A stretch of 38,354 nucleotides of DNA from Pseudomonadota bacterium (lineage in GTDB: Bacteria > Pseudomonadota > Alphaproteobacteria > Sphingomonadales > Sphingomonadaceae), in assembly GCA_018240895.1 (NCBI GenBank), contig JAFEEX010000026.1:1-38354 (forward strand), in the 5' to 3' direction. Under the pieces are notes generated by a model, which ran no database searches, was not told where the DNA came from, and saw nothing but the letters and a program-made list of their open reading frames with translations. This document shows positions 17,493 to 25,504 of this stretch, piece by piece (the stretch's first letter is position 1; every line of letters starts with the position of its first letter). A program made the position numbers and the translations under genes.

Positions 17493-18683
17493 ATGCCCTT
17501 CAATCGCCACCCCATCTCCCGGATCGCCAGCCGCATAAACCAGTTGTTCCATGGCGAATCCGGTGCCGGCATTTTGCTGATACTGGTCGCCGTCGCCGCC
17601 ATGGCGATTGCCAACTCCAACCTTGCCGATGCCTATCATCACCTGTTCCATGGCACCCTGTGGTGGAGCCCGGTCGCCAAGCTGGATACGCTGCACCTCT
17701 GGATCAACGATGCGCTGATGGCGCTGTTCTTCTTTGTGGTCGGGCTTGAGATCAAGCGCGAGGTGCTGGAGGGCGAACTGGCAACCCCGGCGCAGCGCCG
17801 CCTGCCGGTGCTGGCGGCTGCGGCGGGCATGATCTTTCCCGCTGCCATCTTCCTGCTGGTCACCCGCGATCAGCCCAGCCTGCATCAGGGCTGGGCCATT
17901 CCCGCCGCAACCGACATTGCCTTTGCAGTGGGGGTGCTCAGCCTGCTCGGGTCGCGGGTGCCACCCTCATTGCGGCTGTTTCTGCTGACCGTGGCGATCG
18001 TTGACGATCTTGGCGCGGTAACGATCATCGCCCTGTTCTACACCGCAAACCTGGCGCTGGGCTGGCTGGCGGCTTCGATGGCGGTGCTGGCCGTGCTGGT
18101 TGCGCTCAACCGGCGCGGGGTGACGAGCGGCTGGCCCTATGCAATCGGCGCGCTGGTGCTGTGGTTCACGGTGCTGCATTCCGGCGTCCACGCCACGGTG
18201 GCGGGTGTGCTGGCGGCGATGTGCGTACCGATCAAGCTTGATGCGAACGGCAACTGCCTGCTGCTGCGGATGGAACACGCGCTTGCGCCGGTCAGCGCCT
18301 ATTTTGTGGTCCCGCTGTTCGGCTTTGCCAACGCCGGGGTCCACTTGCCCTCGGGCGGCGGAGCGGGCCTGGCCGCCGCGCTGCCGCTGGGCGTGGGTCT
18401 GGGGCTGTTCCTGGGCAAGCAGATCGGGATCTTCGGCGCGATCGTGGGGGCGGAGCGCAGCGGCTTTGCCGCGCGGCCCGCAGGCGCCAGCCTGCTGCAA
18501 CTGTGGGGCATATCCTTGCTGTGCGGGATTGGTTTCACGATGAGCCTGTTCATCACCCAGCTTGCCTTTCCCGCCAGCCCCGAACTGATCGAGGAGGCCA
18601 AGCTGGGCGTGATCATGGGATCAACCGCGGCAGCGCTGCTGGGCTTCGCCGTGCTGCGCCTGGCTCCGCGCAGACCAGCCTGA
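17493..18683 (+). CDS. nhaA: Na+/H+ antiporter NhaA
   Basis: A 396-residue inner-membrane antiporter that expels Na+ or Li+ in exchange for protons and contributes to pH homeostasis. The characteristic segments are ANSNLADAYHHLFH, LWINDALMALFFFVVGLEIKRE, PAATDIAFAVGVLSLLG and VAIVDDLGAVTIIALFYT, the last containing the paired Asp residues equivalent to Asp163/Asp164 of E. coli. About eleven or twelve membrane helices are expected. The frame opens at TTG 17400, but ATG 17493 is the plausible start because the conserved N-terminus begins there. It stops four bases before the convergent VOC gene. Confidence 0.94.
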   Translation: MPFNRHPISRIASRINQLFHGESGAGILLILVAVAAMAIANSNLADAYHHLFHGTLWWSPVAKLDTLHLWINDALMALFFFVVGLEIKREVLEGELATPAQRRLPVLAAAAGMIFPAAIFLLVTRDQPSLHQGWAIPAATDIAFAVGVLSLLGSRVPPSLRLFLLTVAIVDDLGAVTIIALFYTANLALGWLAASMAVLAVLVALNRRGVTSGWPYAIGALVLWFTVLHSGVHATVAGVLAAMCVPIKLDANGNCLLLRMEHALAPVSAYFVVPLFGFANAGVHLPSGGGAGLAAALPLGVGLGLFLGKQIGIFGAIVGAERSGFAARPAGASLLQLWGISLLCGIGFTMSLFITQLAFPASPELIEEAKLGVIMGSTAAALLGFAVLRLAPRRPA

Positions 18684-18687
18684 TCGC

Positions 18688-19122
18688 TTACCAGGAACCG
18701 GTGTTGGGCATCGATGCCCACGGCTCCTGCGGCGGCAGATGGCCTTCCTGCAACAGCTCCACCGAAATGCCATCGGGCGATTTGACGAAAGCCATATGCC
18801 CGTCGCGCGGGGGGCGGTGGATGATGTGCCCCGCATCGGCCAGCCGCTGGCAAACGTCATAGATGTCATCGACCCGGTAAGCGAGATGGCCGAAATTGCG
18901 CCCGCCGCTATAGCTTTCGCCAGCGCCGCCTTCGTCCGGCCAGTTCCAGGTCAGTTCCACCTCCGCCACGCCTTCATCGCCCGGCGCGGCCAGGAAAATC
19001 AGGGTAAAGCGGCCCTGGTCGTTTGAAAAACGGCGCACTTCCTTGACGCCGATAATGGCGAAGAAGGCAATGGTCGCATCGGGATCCGCAACGCGGATCA
19101 TGGTGTGAAGATAACGGGTCAT
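18688..19122 (-). CDS. VOC-family glyoxalase I-like protein
   Basis: A 144-residue protein of the vicinal oxygen chelate superfamily, closest in pattern to lactoylglutathione lyase (GloA), which detoxifies methylglyoxal. Ligand-type residues expected for glyoxalase I are present: His6 (YLHTMIRV), Glu in VEVELTWNW, His in NFGHLAYRVDD and Glu in DGISVELLQ. These four match the Ni/Zn ligand set. The C-terminal tail (EPWASMPNTGSW) is typical of sphingomonad GloA-like proteins. It is a single gene downstream of a terminator-like hairpin that ends the porin transcript. Confidence 0.87.
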   Translation of the reverse strand: MTRYLHTMIRVADPDATIAFFAIIGVKEVRRFSNDQGRFTLIFLAAPGDEGVAEVELTWNWPDEGGAGESYSGGRNFGHLAYRVDDIYDVCQRLADAGHIIHRPPRDGHMAFVKSPDGISVELLQEGHLPPQEPWASMPNTGSW

Positions 19123-19150
19123 AGCACCTGCTTCTAGCGCCGGATCGGCG

Positions 19151-19192
19151 CGGGGAACAGAGCCGCCGCAAATATGGCGGCACTGTTCCCCG
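19151..19192. terminator. hairpin ending the TorF porin transcript
   Basis: A strong stem-loop: a 10-bp outer stem (arms 19151-19160 and 19183-19192, CGGGGAACAG against CTGTTCCCCG), one A/A mismatch, a 6-bp inner stem (GCCGCC with GGCGGC) and an 8-base AT-rich loop. It lies nine bases beyond the porin stop on the minus strand. There is no T run, so intrinsic termination is probable but not certain. Confidence 0.6.
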
Positions 19193-19200
19193 AAAGCCGG

Positions 19201-19995
19201 TCAGAACGATGCAGTCAGCGAGATGACCCCAACGGTCTTGGCCTGACGAAAGGCCTGTTCGTTGGCATAGCTGCCAACCGGGCCGAAAGTGCCGGCCAGC
19301 GCGGCATGGCTGATGTCTGTGCCCATGATCGAAGCATCCAGCGTCAGCCTTTTCCACGCATAGCTGACCCCGACGCTGTAATCGAGATAGTCCCGGCCAT
19401 AGTCAAACCCGCCGGCGGTGTAGCCGGCATGGCCGTGGACTGACAGCGGCGTGCCCGGAATCCCGCTGCTGAGATCGCCATAGACGTAGGTGTTGCTGCG
19501 CGTCGGCGAGCTGAAATTGTAATTGAACACCTTTTGCGCCGGGGCGAAATTGACGCCGACTGCGGCGCGCGCCGGACCAAGCGTCTTGGCCAGCGATCCG
19601 AACAGTTCGTAATAGTTGCCACCCGTCGCCCCGGGATAGAGGTAACCGTAAACCCCGCCATCCAGCGTGACACCGCCCACGGTGCGGGCATAGCCGCCGT
19701 AAACGTCGATTTCCGATCCGCCGATATCGATCGGGCTGGTTTTGTGCGCTGCGGATGATCCCCAGGTTCCGACATAGAAGCCCGAACTATGTGTCAGCTT
19801 GATCGCCCCCTGCACCGCCGGCAGATTGTCTGACTGCGCCAGCCCGCGGAAACGGTACTGCGATACGACCGACGCGCTACCGCTGATGGTGATGTCTGAC
19901 GGCGGATCGGTTTCATCCGCCAGGGCCGGTGCGGCAACCACAACTCCAGCGCCAAAAAGTGCAGCGGCCGCAAGGCCGCGAATGGACGTGAGCAT
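19201..19995 (-). CDS. TorF-family putative porin (TIGR02001)
   Basis: A 264-residue outer-membrane protein. It has a signal peptide of about 26 residues (MLTSIRGLAAAALFGAG to APALAD), then a beta-strand-rich barrel with the family pattern SGSASVVSQYRFRGLAQSDN and later YGDLSSGIPGTPLSVHGHAGY, ending in Phe. ATG 19995 has an AAGGGAAGA ribosome binding site; the frame runs further upstream without signal features. TIGR02001 porins often sit near glnK-amtB, but here they do not. The solute is unknown. Confidence 0.85.
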   Translation of the reverse strand: MLTSIRGLAAAALFGAGVVVAAPALADETDPPSDITISGSASVVSQYRFRGLAQSDNLPAVQGAIKLTHSSGFYVGTWGSSAAHKTSPIDIGGSEIDVYGGYARTVGGVTLDGGVYGYLYPGATGGNYYELFGSLAKTLGPARAAVGVNFAPAQKVFNYNFSSPTRSNTYVYGDLSSGIPGTPLSVHGHAGYTAGGFDYGRDYLDYSVGVSYAWKRLTLDASIMGTDISHAALAGTFGPVGSYANEQAFRQAKTVGVISLTASF

Positions 19996-20297
19996 AATCA
20001 ATCTTCCCTTGTTGAACCGGGTAATCCGATTGGGTGCTTCGTCCCGCCTGCGCTCACCCCGCTGCCTCTCGTGCGGAGGCATGATGGGTGTGCGATCACA
20101 GTGCTGACCCGAATTGCTGCACTGCACAAGAGGCCGCGTGCCATCCGGCAAGACAACGCCGTTCAGTGTGGTATTCTTGCAACTGCTCCATGACGGGACT
20201 GGCGGCATGGCCCGCACTTTTCCGCAACATTGCCGGTTATCCGCGATGAAGCTATAGCGCGACTGCCATCAGGATCCCGTGCCCGCCCGTCAAATCG
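19996..20297. other. 302-bp divergent intergenic region
   Basis: This gap carries the promoters of the porin (minus) and the phosphatase (plus). I looked for sigma-54, Fur-type and CtrA-type sites and found none that meet consensus. A TGGCACG sequence on the minus strand lacks a GC at the correct -12 distance. No small gene is convincing. Confidence 0.5.
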
Positions 20298-21092
20298 ATG
20301 TTACCGTTCAAGAATCCCTTTCGCCTCTCTCCGGCCGTGGCGCTCCCCGCGGTGCCGACCGGCCAGCGCGTCTATGCGATTGGCGATGTCCACGGCTGCC
20401 TGCCGCAGCTTGAATGCCTGGCGGACGCAATAGAGTGCGATGACGCTGCGCGCGGGGATGCCGAAACAACCGTGATCATGCTGGGCGATCTGGTTGACCG
20501 CGGCCCTGACAGCGCCGGGGTGATCGCATTTGCCCGCGCCTGGCAAGGCCGCCGCAAGGTCCGCATCCTGGCCGGCAACCATGAGGAAATGTTTCTTCGA
20601 TCCTTCGACGATATCAATGTTCTGCGCGAATTCCTGCGCTTTGGCGGGCGCGAGACGGTGCTGTCCTATGGCATTGAATCGGACACCTATGTCGCTGCGG
20701 AGCTGGACGAGTTGCAGATGCTGATCGCTGAACTGGTCCCCCAGGCAGACCGCGATTTCATCACCGGGTGGGAGGATTCGGTTGCGATTGGCGATTATCT
20801 GTTTGTCCATGCCGGAGTTCGTCCCGGTGTGCCGCTTGACGAACAGCGCCCGTCAGACCTTCACTGGATTCGCGGCGAATTCCTTGATTATCCAAAAAGC
20901 TTTGGCCCGATCATAGTGCATGGTCACACAATATTCGCTAAGCCGGAAGTAAAGGCAAACCGCATCGGTATTGACACCGGCGCCTATTCCACTGGCCGGC
21001 TGACCGCACTGGGGCTGCAAGGGGATCGGCGCTGGCTGATTACCGCCGAAGATGATGGTGGCACTATCACCACCGCGAAAAGGAGCATTTGA
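20298..21092 (+). CDS. calcineurin-like metallophosphoesterase (Ser/Thr phosphatase type)
   Basis: A 264-residue phosphoesterase of the PP2A/PrpA-like group. The two-metal site motifs are in order: GDVHG (about 29-33), GDLVDRG (about 62-68), GNHEEMF (about 92-98), then FVHAGVRPG and IVHGHTI toward the C-terminus. These are the five conserved blocks of protein and symmetrical dinucleoside phosphatases. The C-terminal YSTGRLTALGL with invariant Gly-Ala-Tyr context is typical for bacterial serine/threonine phosphatases. The next gene, UDP-glucose dehydrogenase, starts on its stop (TGATG), so the two are co-transcribed; a regulatory link to sugar nucleotide metabolism is possible but unproven. 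Confidence 0.9.
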   Translation: MLPFKNPFRLSPAVALPAVPTGQRVYAIGDVHGCLPQLECLADAIECDDAARGDAETTVIMLGDLVDRGPDSAGVIAFARAWQGRRKVRILAGNHEEMFLRSFDDINVLREFLRFGGRETVLSYGIESDTYVAAELDELQMLIAELVPQADRDFITGWEDSVAIGDYLFVHAGVRPGVPLDEQRPSDLHWIRGEFLDYPKSFGPIIVHGHTIFAKPEVKANRIGIDTGAYSTGRLTALGLQGDRRWLITAEDDGGTITTAKRSI

Positions 21093-22402
21093 TGAAGATC
21101 GCAATGGTCGGTTCGGGTTACGTTGGCCTGGTTTCCGGGGCGTGCTTTGCCGATTTTGGCCACGATGTGGTTTGCATCGACAAGGATCCGGCCAAGATCG
21201 AAAGCCTTCAGGCCGGGATCATGCCGATCTATGAGCCGGGTCTGGCCGAACTGGTCGGCTCCAACGTCAAGGCCGGGCGGCTGACCTTTACCACCGATCT
21301 TGCCAGCGGGATTGACGGCGCGGCGGCAATCTTCATTGCGGTGGGCACGCCCAGCCGCCGCGGCGATGGCCATGCCGACCTGTCGTTCGTTCATGCCGTG
21401 GCCCGCGAAGTGGGAGAGAACCTGCGGCAACCGGCGGTGATCGTGACCAAATCGACCGTGCCTGTCGGCACCGGCGATGAGGTGGAGCGGATTCTGCGCG
21501 ATGCCAACCCGGGCGTGAAATTCGCGGTTGCCTCTAACCCCGAATTCCTGCGCGAAGGCGCGGCCATCGCCGATTTCAAGCGCCCCGACCGGATCGTGAT
21601 CGGCACCGAGGATGAATGGGCGCGCCAGGTGATGAGCGAGGTCTATCGCCCGCTGTTCCTCAACAAGGCCCCGCTGCTGTTCACCAGCCGCCGCTCGTCC
21701 GAACTGATCAAATATGCGGCCAACGCCTTTCTGGCGGTCAAGATCACCTTCATCAACGAAATGGCCGACCTGTGCGAAAAGGTTGGTGCCGATGTGCAGG
21801 ACATTTCGCGCGGGATCGGCATGGACGGACGGATCGGGTCCAAATTCCTCCACGCCGGGCCGGGCTATGGCGGATCGTGCTTTCCCAAGGATACGCTGGC
21901 CCTGCTGAAAACCGCAGAGGACTATGAAGCGCCAACCCGGATCATCGAGGCGGTGGTCAAGGTCAACGATGCCCGCAAGCGCGCCATGGGCCGTAAGGTG
22001 ATAGAGGCGCTGGGCGGCACCGACGCCGCGCGTGGCAAAAAGGCCGCGCTGCTGGGCCTGACTTTCAAGCCCAATACCGACGATATGCGCGATGCCCCGT
22101 CAATCGCCGTGGCGCAAACGCTGACCGATGCCGGGGTCAGCGTTGCCGCCTATGATCCTGAAGGGATGGACCTGGCCAAGCCGCTGATGCCGGAAGTGGC
22201 GATGCAGCCCAATGCCTATGCTGCGATCGAAGGGGCGGACGTGGTGGTGATAGTCACCGAATGGGACGCCTTCCGTGCCCTCGATCTTGACCGGATCAAG
22301 GCAATCGCCCGAACCCCGGTACTGGTCGATCTGCGCAACGTCTATGACCCGGCAGAAGCCCGCGCCAAGGGGTTTGCCTATTCCAGTGTGGGGCGGGTTT
22401 AG
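21092..22402 (+). CDS. UDP-glucose 6-dehydrogenase
   Basis: A 436-residue NAD-dependent enzyme oxidising UDP-glucose to UDP-glucuronate for exopolysaccharide or lipid A sugars. It begins with the Rossmann motif GSGYVGLVSG, followed by FIAVGTPS, TKSTVPVGTG, SNPEFLREG, KYAANAFLAVKITFINE and the catalytic cysteine in GGSCFPKDTLALL. The C-terminal UDP-binding domain contains LGLTFKPNTDDMRDAPS. ATG 21092 is chosen over TTG 21089: it follows an AAAGGAG ribosome binding site and overlaps the upstream stop by one base. The restriction-modification genes follow after about 90 bases. Confidence 0.95.
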   Translation: MKIAMVGSGYVGLVSGACFADFGHDVVCIDKDPAKIESLQAGIMPIYEPGLAELVGSNVKAGRLTFTTDLASGIDGAAAIFIAVGTPSRRGDGHADLSFVHAVAREVGENLRQPAVIVTKSTVPVGTGDEVERILRDANPGVKFAVASNPEFLREGAAIADFKRPDRIVIGTEDEWARQVMSEVYRPLFLNKAPLLFTSRRSSELIKYAANAFLAVKITFINEMADLCEKVGADVQDISRGIGMDGRIGSKFLHAGPGYGGSCFPKDTLALLKTAEDYEAPTRIIEAVVKVNDARKRAMGRKVIEALGGTDAARGKKAALLGLTFKPNTDDMRDAPSIAVAQTLTDAGVSVAAYDPEGMDLAKPLMPEVAMQPNAYAAIEGADVVVIVTEWDAFRALDLDRIKAIARTPVLVDLRNVYDPAEARAKGFAYSSVGRV

Positions 22403-22455
22403 CTGGATGCTGTCCGGCGTTTGATCCAAATTGACGTGGACTTTTCCCGCCGCCG

Positions 22456-22484
22456 TTGACACGGCCGAAATCCTCGGACAAGAT
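22456..22484 (+). promoter_or_regulatory. putative promoter of the methyltransferase gene (leaderless)
   Basis: A consensus -35 TTGACA at 22456-22461 is followed, after exactly 17 bases, by CAAGAT (3 of 6 to TATAAT) at 22479-22484. The expected transcription start then falls at or next to the ATG at 22491, and no Shine-Dalgarno sequence precedes that ATG. This fits a leaderless mRNA. Predicted from sequence only. Confidence 0.45.
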
Positions 22485-22490
22485 CCCGTT

Positions 22491-23144
22491 ATGTTCCAAG
22501 ATCATTCTTTGTCCGAAGCTGACGCCAGCCTGTTGAAAACGGCGAACGGCCGCAAGTTTGGAACGGTACTGGCAGATCCCCCGTGGCAATTTCAGAACCG
22601 TACGGGGAAAGTGGCGCCGGAACACAAGCGCCTCAACCGTTACGGGACCATGTCGCTCGACGACATTTGTGCGCTTCCGGTGGCTGACATAGCGGATGAT
22701 CCCGCGCACCTTTATTTGTGGGTGCCCAATGCCCTTCTCCCGGAGGGCATCCGGGTTATGGAGGCATGGGGGTTTCGCTACATTTCCAACATTGTCTGGC
22801 ACAAGGTCCGCAAGGACGGAGGGTCAGACGGGCGCGGTGTCGGTTTCTATTTCCGCAACGTCACCGAACTGTTGCTGTTTGGCGTGCGCGGAAAAAATGC
22901 ACGGACGCTTGCCCCCGGGCGCAGTCAGGTCAACATGATCCAATCACGCAAGCGTGAACACAGCCGCAAACCGGATGAACAATACCGAATAATCGAAGAT
23001 TGCAGCTGGGGGCCGCGCATTGAACTTTTCAGTCGAGGCAAACGGCGGGGATGGACGGTATGGGGCAACCAGGCCGACGATGACTACAAGCCAAGCTGGG
23101 AAACATATTCCTACAACAGTTCGTTGAGCGTTGCTGCCGAATAG
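22491..23144 (+). CDS. MT-A70 family adenine methyltransferase (restriction-modification)
   Basis: A 217-residue N6-adenine methyltransferase of the MT-A70 class. The catalytic DPPW motif is at residues 29-32 (LADPPWQF), followed by YGTMSLDDICALPV and YLWVPNALLPEGIRVMEAWGF, which are the standard MT-A70 blocks; GFYFRNVTELLLFGVRG and SRKREHSRKPDEQY complete the SAM/target region. It probably protects the host DNA from the nuclease encoded three bases downstream. The ATG 22491 is preferred over TTG 22431. Codon use is less GC-rich than in the neighbouring ugd gene, in keeping with acquisition by transfer, though not proof. Target site is unknown. Confidence 0.88.
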   Translation: MFQDHSLSEADASLLKTANGRKFGTVLADPPWQFQNRTGKVAPEHKRLNRYGTMSLDDICALPVADIADDPAHLYLWVPNALLPEGIRVMEAWGFRYISNIVWHKVRKDGGSDGRGVGFYFRNVTELLLFGVRGKNARTLAPGRSQVNMIQSRKREHSRKPDEQYRIIEDCSWGPRIELFSRGKRRGWTVWGNQADDDYKPSWETYSYNSSLSVAAE

Positions 23145-23147
23145 CCG

Positions 23148-23738
23148 ATGGTCACCGACCACCTTGTTCCGCTGGATATCTCCAGCCGCTATGAAGTGCA
23201 CGAATGGCGCAATGCCGTGGGTGTGTTGTCGACAGCCTGTCCTGCCGAATGGAGCGAAATCCAGGCTGCGCTGCGTGCGTTCCAGTTGATCCGATCCGAA
23301 ATTGTTGCACCGGGCAGAAACCGATCCAAGATCGTGACCCGCCTCGAAGCACCGCTCAAAGCAGCGGGCTGGGTTGAAAAGCAGTTCGCCACTGGCGTTC
23401 TTGTAGATGGAGAAACTCGCGAATCCCCGACGCACAAGGTTGATTGTTTCAAGGGCAGGGTTGCGATCGAAGTTGAGTGGAACAACAAGGATCCCTTCTA
23501 TGATCGGGATCTCAACAACTTTCGCCTGCTGTTCGATCTGCAAGTCATCGATGTGGGGGTGATCATAACCCGCTGCACCGAATTGCAGAGCATTTTCAAC
23601 GCGCTGGGTAAAGGAAGCAGCTATGGCAATTCCACCACCCATATGGGAAAGCTGTTGCCACGGCTGCGCGGCGGATCGGGCGGCGGATGCCCGATTGTCG
23701 CCTTCGGAATCAGTCCGACGCTCTACGTCGAAGACTGA
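23148..23738 (+). CDS. BglII/BstYI-like type II restriction endonuclease
   Basis: A 196-residue nuclease that resembles the BglII/BstYI family in size (196 versus about 200-225) and in its active site. The segment HKVDCFKGRVAIEVEWNNKD gives Asp99, Glu108 and Glu110, matching by spacing the D84-E93-Q95 set of BglII (D-x8-E-x-Q), with Glu in place of Gln. FYDRDLNNFRLLFDLQVIDVGVIITR follows, as expected for the strand-helix after the active site. Start ATG 23148 is three bases after the methyltransferase stop. The likely function is cleavage of unmethylated DNA; a GATC-centred site such as RGATCY is a guess from family membership. Not confirmed by search. Confidence 0.72.
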   Translation: MVTDHLVPLDISSRYEVHEWRNAVGVLSTACPAEWSEIQAALRAFQLIRSEIVAPGRNRSKIVTRLEAPLKAAGWVEKQFATGVLVDGETRESPTHKVDCFKGRVAIEVEWNNKDPFYDRDLNNFRLLFDLQVIDVGVIITRCTELQSIFNALGKGSSYGNSTTHMGKLLPRLRGGSGGGCPIVAFGISPTLYVED

Positions 23739-23744
23739 ACCAAA

Positions 23745-24157
<413 letters not shown>

Positions 24158-24168
24158 CGCTGCTTAGT

Positions 24169-24198
24169 CTTTCCGCTGTCACGATCCAACAACAAAGC
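24169..24198 (-). repeat. fossil of the amidase C-terminus upstream of rnpB
   Basis: Read on the minus strand, these 30 bases encode ALLLDRDSGK, the same ten residues that end the amidase gene (24731-24760). Five bases differ, all synonymous (Ala GCT/GCC, Asp GAT/GAC, Arg CGT/AGG, Gly GGA/GGG). No complete gene surrounds this copy. It therefore looks like the 3' end of a former amidase gene left next to rnpB, with the 24233-24682 gene between the two copies. Confidence 0.7.
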
Positions 24199-24232
24199 GC
24201 ACGAACGGACCGGCTTCACCAGGTAGGCATTT

Positions 24233-24682
24233 CTAGCGGTCGAATTTGGAGATCTCGCCGTTCCACAAAATCTGTTCGGGTGGTGCCTTGGAGAGGTCCA
24301 ACGTCAGAGTTTCCGTTGAATCCGGATTTTGCAGAAACAGCTTCGCACCACTTACTGATATAGTCGCATAGGGCGGCGTCGAAAGCACATATCCTCCCAG
24401 ATAGTCTTGATCACGAAAAACAAGCAGTCGTTGCCCTCCGTGAAACACCCCCTCTGGGTGAGGCAAGAAGCGATACCGATAGTCATAGATTTTGAAGCTT
24501 GTCCCCGGTGTGTGACCGACCAAGCGCATGGATGCCTGTTCACCCGGGCAAATCAGTGGACCAGAAAAATGCCCCCGGACCAAAGCACTGATCAGATCGT
24601 CAAGACAGCGGCTTTTCGGCGCCGCGCCAGCTGGAACTGCAAGGGCAACGGTCAATATCAAGGCAGGAGCAAGAACCCTCAT
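24233..24682 (-). CDS. secreted hypothetical protein
   Basis: A 149-residue protein with a clear signal peptide (MRVLAPALILTVALAVPAGAA). ATG 24682 is chosen because it starts the signal peptide; the frame extends ten codons further. The mature part is a predicted beta-rich domain with two Cys residues (CLDD and LICPGEQ) that could form a disulfide, and the pattern GTSFKIYDYRYRFLPHP. I do not recognise a family. Base composition is lower in GC than that of neighbouring conserved genes. It lies between the two copies of the amidase C-terminal sequence, which suggests it entered this spot by recombination. Confidence 0.65.
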   Translation of the reverse strand: MRVLAPALILTVALAVPAGAAPKSRCLDDLISALVRGHFSGPLICPGEQASMRLVGHTPGTSFKIYDYRYRFLPHPEGVFHGGQRLLVFRDQDYLGGYVLSTPPYATISVSGAKLFLQNPDSTETLTLDLSKAPPEQILWNGEISKFDR

Positions 24683-24721
24683 CGCGCAGAAATACTCTTC
24701 ATTTGTCAGCAAAATCGCAGA

Positions 24722-25429
24722 TTACCGCGCCTTCCCGCTGTCCCTGTCCAACAACAAGGCAAACAGCATCGCCGAACATTCCCCGTCGACCTGCCCATCG
24801 ATGATATGCGGGCGCCAGCGGCGCTGGAAGGCACGCATGGCCGCCTGGGGATCGGAAATGTCATAGCCAAAGCGCTCAAGCGCCAGAAAGAAGGCCCCGT
24901 CGTTTTCATAGGGGCTGGGCATCCGCACTTTCGGGCGCGGCAGGGCGAGGTGGTGAGCGGCGAGCAGATCCCAGTCGAACAGTTCGCCCGGATCGTCCTT
25001 GCGCGCCGGGGCGACATCGGAATGGCCGACCACGTTGGCGCGGGGAATGTCGTGCCGCTTCACGATGTCCGCCAGCAGCGGCAGCAGCGATTCCATCTGC
25101 GCATCGGGAAACGGGCGATAGCCAAATTCGTGCCCGGGGTTGACCAGTTCGATCCCAACGCTGGCCGAATTGATGTCGGTCATCCCACGCCAGTATGATC
25201 GGCCAGCGTGCCAGGCGCGCTTGGCTTCATCGACCAGGGCGTGGACCGTGCCGTCCTCATCAATGCAGTAATGCGCAGAAACCCGAACCGATGCATCGGG
25301 ATCGGTCAGTCGCTCCAGCGCCTCCGCCGCACTGCGCATCCCGGTGTAATGCAGCACCACCATCGATACGGGCAGCAACCGCTCTCCCCAATTGGGCGAA
25401 GGCGTTTCGCGGTGGATCAGTTCGGACAT
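24722..25429 (-). CDS. N-acetylmuramoyl-L-alanine amidase (AmpD-like)
   Basis: A 235-residue zinc amidase (Amidase_2 fold) that cleaves the bond between muramic acid and the peptide in peptidoglycan or recycled fragments. Expected Zn ligands are His27 (VVLHYTGM), His in VVGHSDVAP and the Asp in KDDPGELFDW; the catalytic-site Glu is in SVGIELVNPG. A C-terminal helical segment (FFLALERFGYDISDPQAAMRAFQRRW) resembles the peptidoglycan-binding domain of AmiD. No signal peptide is visible, so it may be cytosolic like AmpD or the start may be imperfect. Its C-terminus (LLLDRDSGKAR) is duplicated near rnpB. Confidence 0.88.
   Translation of the reverse strand: MSELIHRETPSPNWGERLLPVSMVVLHYTGMRSAAEALERLTDPDASVRVSAHYCIDEDGTVHALVDEAKRAWHAGRSYWRGMTDINSASVGIELVNPGHEFGYRPFPDAQMESLLPLLADIVKRHDIPRANVVGHSDVAPARKDDPGELFDWDLLAAHHLALPRPKVRMPSPYENDGAFFLALERFGYDISDPQAAMRAFQRRWRPHIIDGQVDGECSAMLFALLLDRDSGKAR
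24731..24760 (-). repeat. intact partner of the amidase C-terminal duplication
   Basis: The codons for ALLLDRDSGK at the end of the amidase gene, matched at 24169-24198 in the same orientation. Identity is 25 of 30 bases. It is part of the functional gene. Confidence 0.7.
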
Positions 25430-25459
25430 TGCATTCCCCAGATCAAATGCTGACGCGCG

Positions 25460-25486
25460 GCCTTGGACAGGCTCGGGCCGAGCGGG
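25460..25486. repeat. diverged copy of the GCTTCGACAGGCTCAGC repeat
   Basis: Bases 25460-25486 match the repeat at 9355-9379 in about 20 of 25 positions and sit between the amidase and chpT genes. A weaker, half-length match is seen at 10441-10462. These are members of a dispersed, intergenic REP-like family. Confidence 0.5.
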
Positions 25487-25504
25487 GGCATTTCCAGATC
25501 CCGC

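Noticed and set aside
20100-20180. possible sigma-54 promoter TGGCACG upstream of the porin
   Set aside because: The -12 GC is missing at the required 10-base spacing from the -24 GG.
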